Shown here in pieces: positions 5,889-7,927 of a DNA stretch of 7,927 nt. The position numbers and the translations under genes were made by a program. The DNA is from Woeseiaceae bacterium. GTDB lineage: Bacteria; Pseudomonadota; Gammaproteobacteria; Steroidobacterales; Woeseiaceae. Position 1 is the stretch's first letter. Each line of letters begins with the position of its first letter. The stretch is taken from positions 1-7,927 of the forward strand of contig JALHUQ010000318.1 in the NCBI GenBank assembly GCA_022866645.1, given 5' to 3'. The notes beneath the pieces were generated by a model. The model was not told the DNA's origin. It saw only the letters and a list, made by a program, of their open reading frames with translations, and made no database searches.

Positions 5889-5900
5889 CGCGTTGCTAAT
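5872..5900 (+). promoter_or_regulatory. Candidate sigma-70 promoter of pilMNO
   Basis: TTGATA (5872-5877, five of six to the -35 consensus) is followed after 17 bases by GCTAAT (5895-5900, four of six to the -10). Transcription would start near 5907 and give a leader of about 43 bases before the pilM GTG. Confidence 0.45.
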
Positions 5901-5949
5901 GTCCGAACTAGTTTTGACTCGCAACTTACCGACTTAGAAGGAAAAAAAC

Positions 5950-7011
5950 GTGCTTTTTGGCAATAAAAAACAGCCACTGCTGGGCCTCGATATCACGACC
6001 TCGTCGGTTAAGTTGATAGAGCTTTCACAGAGCGGAAAGCGCTATCGCGTCGAGTCCTATTCAGCGGAACCAACGCCCCCAAGTTCAGTGAATGAAAAAG
6101 CGATCGTCGACGCCAAGGCAGTCGGGGAAGCCATTCGCCGCGCCGTAAAGCGCGCGGGAGCCAAGGCCACGAACGTAGCCGTCGCGATTAGCGGTGATGC
6201 TGCGATTACGAAAATCATACAAATGTCATCGAGCCTCTCAGAGCGAGATCTCGAGGCTCAGGTCGAAATTCAGGCCGATCAATACATCCCCTTCCCGATG
6301 GAAGAGGTTAGCTTCGATTTCGAAGTCATTGGTCCCAATGAAAAAGACCCGGAGCTTGTCGACGTTTTGCTGGTTGCGACACGTACGGAGAACGTCGAAC
6401 AACGTCAGGCGGCAGTAACCGCCGCGGGATTGCAGACGGAAATCGTCGATGTTGAGGCATTTGCGCTTGAAAACGCTTGCCGCCTGCTGAGCCACCAAAT
6501 TCCTGATGGCGGCATCGGACAGTCGGTTGCCGTCGTTGATATTGGTGCGAGCAGCACGACGTTCAGTGTGCTTCAGGACCTGAGAGTTGTTTATACGCGC
6601 GATTTTAACTTCGGTGGCCAACAGCTTACCGAGGAAATCATGCGCACCTACGGGTTGTCGATGGAAGATGCCGGCCGCGCCAAGAAGCAGGGCGGCCTGC
6701 CGAGCAACTATCAGCCCGAAGTGCTTGAGCCCTTCATTGATGACATGACGCAGCAAGTCAGTCGCTCGCTGCAGTTTTACCTGGCGTCAGGTGGCGGTCG
6801 CGAGCAGCCGAACATGATTCTGGTTTGTGGCGGTTGCGCCAACATTCCAGGCATTGCGGACGTCATTTCAAGTCGTGTTGGTATTCCAACCGAAGTCGGC
6901 GATCCGCTGGGCCAAATGAAGATTTCATCAAAAGCTAAATCACAAGGAGTGAGCAAAGATGCAACAGCATTGCTTACTGCCTGTGGTCTCGCTCTCAGGA
7001 GCTTTGACTAA
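5950..7011 (+). CDS. pilM: Type IV pilus assembly protein PilM (actin-like ATPase)
   Basis: This encodes a 353-residue cytoplasmic PilM, an FtsA/actin-like protein that binds the N-terminal tail of PilN and links the inner-membrane PilN/PilO platform to the pilus motors. The start is GTG at 5950, supported by AGAAGGA at 5936-5942 with a 7-base spacer and by the family opening LFGNKKQPLLGLDI. Actin-fold signatures are visible: the phosphate-1 loop GLDITTSSVKLIEL (12-25), a second phosphate motif VVDIGASST (195-203, D197), and an adenosine-type loop GGCANIPG (294-301). The middle segment QADQYIPFP (108-116) is typical of PilM. Length matches the usual 350 or so. It begins an operon; its TAA overlaps the pilN ATG by one base, and its promoter is probably the candidate at 5872-5900. 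Confidence 0.96.
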   Translation: MLFGNKKQPLLGLDITTSSVKLIELSQSGKRYRVESYSAEPTPPSSVNEKAIVDAKAVGEAIRRAVKRAGAKATNVAVAISGDAAITKIIQMSSSLSERDLEAQVEIQADQYIPFPMEEVSFDFEVIGPNEKDPELVDVLLVATRTENVEQRQAAVTAAGLQTEIVDVEAFALENACRLLSHQIPDGGIGQSVAVVDIGASSTTFSVLQDLRVVYTRDFNFGGQQLTEEIMRTYGLSMEDAGRAKKQGGLPSNYQPEVLEPFIDDMTQQVSRSLQFYLASGGGREQPNMILVCGGCANIPGIADVISSRVGIPTEVGDPLGQMKISSKAKSQGVSKDATALLTACGLALRSFD

Positions 7012-7577
7012 TGCCTAGTATTAATCTACTCCCCTGGCGTGAGGCGAAACGGAAAAAGCGTCAACGCGATTTCGGAGTCGCAATGGGCGGCGCCGTGGTT
7101 GCTGGCATTGCAGTAATAATGCTTGCGATGCTGGCGTACTCGCAGATGATCTCTGCGCAGGAGTCTCGCAACGACCGGCTGACGAGCGAAATAGCCGAGC
7201 TTGAGAAAAGCATTCAGGAAATCGATGGCCTGGAACGCCAGAAAGAACGCCTGATTGCTCGTATGGAAGTCATTGAGCGACTGCAAAAAAGCCGGCCTGA
7301 AATCGTTCATTTGTTTGACGAACTCGTACGTCAACTTCCCGAAGGTGTCTATCTGACGAGCATGAAGCAAACTGGCTCACGAGTTGAGATACGCGGCGTC
7401 GCACAGTCAAGCACTCGCGTGTCCGCACTGATGCGTCAAATCGACGCCTCGGAGTGGCTCAGCGACCCTGAAGTTGAAAGGGTAGAGACAAAACAATCCG
7501 GAAATTCACGGCAATCTGAATTCGTGGTCTACCTGAAGCAACGAAAGCCAGGTGTTGCGGTGGAGGATGACGTATGA
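7011..7577 (+). CDS. pilN: Type IV pilus inner-membrane assembly protein PilN
   Basis: This encodes 188 residues. The cytoplasmic tail carries INLLPWRE (4-11), the signature that sits in the groove of PilM. A basic stretch (12-19) precedes a single membrane helix at about 22-43, consistent with inside-positive orientation. Residues about 50-95 are heptad-like and rich in E, K, R and L, forming the periplasmic coiled coil that pairs with PilO. A ferredoxin-like domain follows (LPEGVYLTSMKQTG at 109-122, VEIRGVAQS at 125-133). ATG 7011 overlaps the pilM stop (TAATG), and AGGAG at 6997-7001 lies nine bases before it inside pilM, so translation is probably coupled. Its stop overlaps the pilO start as ATGA. 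Length fits the family. Confidence 0.95.
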   Translation: MPSINLLPWREAKRKKRQRDFGVAMGGAVVAGIAVIMLAMLAYSQMISAQESRNDRLTSEIAELEKSIQEIDGLERQKERLIARMEVIERLQKSRPEIVHLFDELVRQLPEGVYLTSMKQTGSRVEIRGVAQSSTRVSALMRQIDASEWLSDPEVERVETKQSGNSRQSEFVVYLKQRKPGVAVEDDV

Positions 7578-7927
7578 GCATGATTGACGAACTCAAGAGT
7601 CTCGATGTCAATGATATCGGGCGTTGGCCGACGGCTTTCCGTGGTGCTGTGATCGCAGTGGTATTCCTGGCCGTTGTTGGCCTCGGTATTTACTTCACGA
7701 TCGTCGAAGACAAGCGTCCCCAGCTGCAACGAGCTCAGGATGATGAGCTGCAACTGCGAACAACGTTTGAGAACAAGCAACGCAAAGCGGCGAATTACGA
7801 CGCTTACAAAGCGCAGCTTACGCAGATTGAACAATCATTTGGCACCATGCTTCGGCAGCTGCCAGGTGAAACAGAAATTCCCAGCCTGATCGTCGACATT
7901 TCTCAAACCGGTCTTGCTGCCGGATTG
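7574..7927 (+). CDS. pilO: Type IV pilus assembly protein PilO, 3' end outside window
   Basis: The frame is open from ATG 7574 to the last base, giving 118 residues of a protein usually somewhat over 200 long. A short cytoplasmic part (1-22, with ELKSLDVNDIGRWP) leads into a membrane helix at about 23-43, then a periplasmic coiled-coil segment (about 45-90), then LRQLPGETEIPSLIVDIS and TGLAAGL, wording strongly typical of PilO. It forms the heterodimer with PilN that, with PilP, connects the platform to the outer-membrane secretin. The start overlaps the pilN stop by four bases (ATGA), and GGAGG at 7562-7566 is seven bases upstream, which favours this ATG over the in-frame one at 7580. pilP and pilQ are expected next, by analogy with other gammaproteobacteria. 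Confidence 0.93.
   Translation, partial: MSMIDELKSLDVNDIGRWPTAFRGAVIAVVFLAVVGLGIYFTIVEDKRPQLQRAQDDELQLRTTFENKQRKAANYDAYKAQLTQIEQSFGTMLRQLPGETEIPSLIVDISQTGLAAGL

Larger units (their letters stand above)
5595..5949. other. Divergent intergenic region between mrcA and pilM
   Basis: This 355-base region must hold the promoters of both mrcA (minus) and the pil operon (plus). I see no coding sequence. On the pilM side it has an AT-rich block (about 5855-5888) with an inverted repeat and a promoter candidate, and upstream of that a larger interrupted inverted repeat (5790-5845). On the mrcA side I found no convincing -35/-10 pair; TTACAC on the minus strand at 5681-5676 has only a poor -10 partner. 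Confidence 0.6.

Noticed and set aside
5914..5942. Second pilM promoter starting at TTGACT (5914-5919)
   Set aside because: The -35 match is good, but 17 bases on the sequence is GAAGGA, the ribosome-binding site, with no -10 resemblance.
6238..6756. 172-codon minus-strand frame antisense to pilM
   Set aside because: It is fully inside pilM, has no ribosome-binding site or family resemblance, and is explained by codon bias of the real gene.

Overview
This window looks like chromosomal housekeeping DNA from a free-living, non-enteric gammaproteobacterium. The grounds are the gene set and order: the end of hemW, a zinc-type rpmE, a hexameric-type citrate synthase gene, and a class A penicillin-binding protein gene (mrcA/ponA) divergent from pilM-pilN-pilO. 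From memory, an rpmE-ponA-pilM neighbourhood is conserved in Pseudomonas- and Xanthomonas-like bacteria. I cannot name the genus. I see no tRNA, rRNA, insertion sequence, prophage or CRISPR array, and no sign of recent transfer.

Layout. Bases 1-302 hold the C-terminal end of hemW. Bases 303-687 are a long non-coding gap. It carries three perfect DnaA boxes (TTATNCACA) and one near match, an AT-rich stretch, and a perfect 11-bp inverted repeat formed by two of the boxes. rpmE (688-891) and gltA (1019-2311) follow on the plus strand. gltA converges on a minus-strand pair, with only 12 bases between the two stop codons. That pair is a conserved hypothetical gene (2324-2935) lying downstream of mrcA (2988-5594). 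A 355-base divergent control region (5595-5949) separates mrcA from pilM (5950-7011), pilN (7011-7577) and pilO (7574 to the window edge). The three pil genes overlap by 1 and 4 bases and form a translationally coupled operon.

How the genes relate. PilM, PilN and PilO build the inner-membrane alignment platform of the type IV pilus, a machine that must cross the peptidoglycan made by PBP1A, the product of the divergent mrcA. HemW, L31 and citrate synthase serve haem handling, translation and the TCA cycle. They look like neighbours rather than partners.

I did not find a convincing new multi-gene system. The best leads are non-coding or residue-level: the DnaA-box cluster before rpmE (a possible origin-like, DnaA-titrating or regulatory element), a hairpin in the rpmE leader, an inverted repeat around the pilM promoter, a hypothetical protein resembling a nucleotidyltransferase that lacks its acidic residues, and a partly changed NADH site in citrate synthase.
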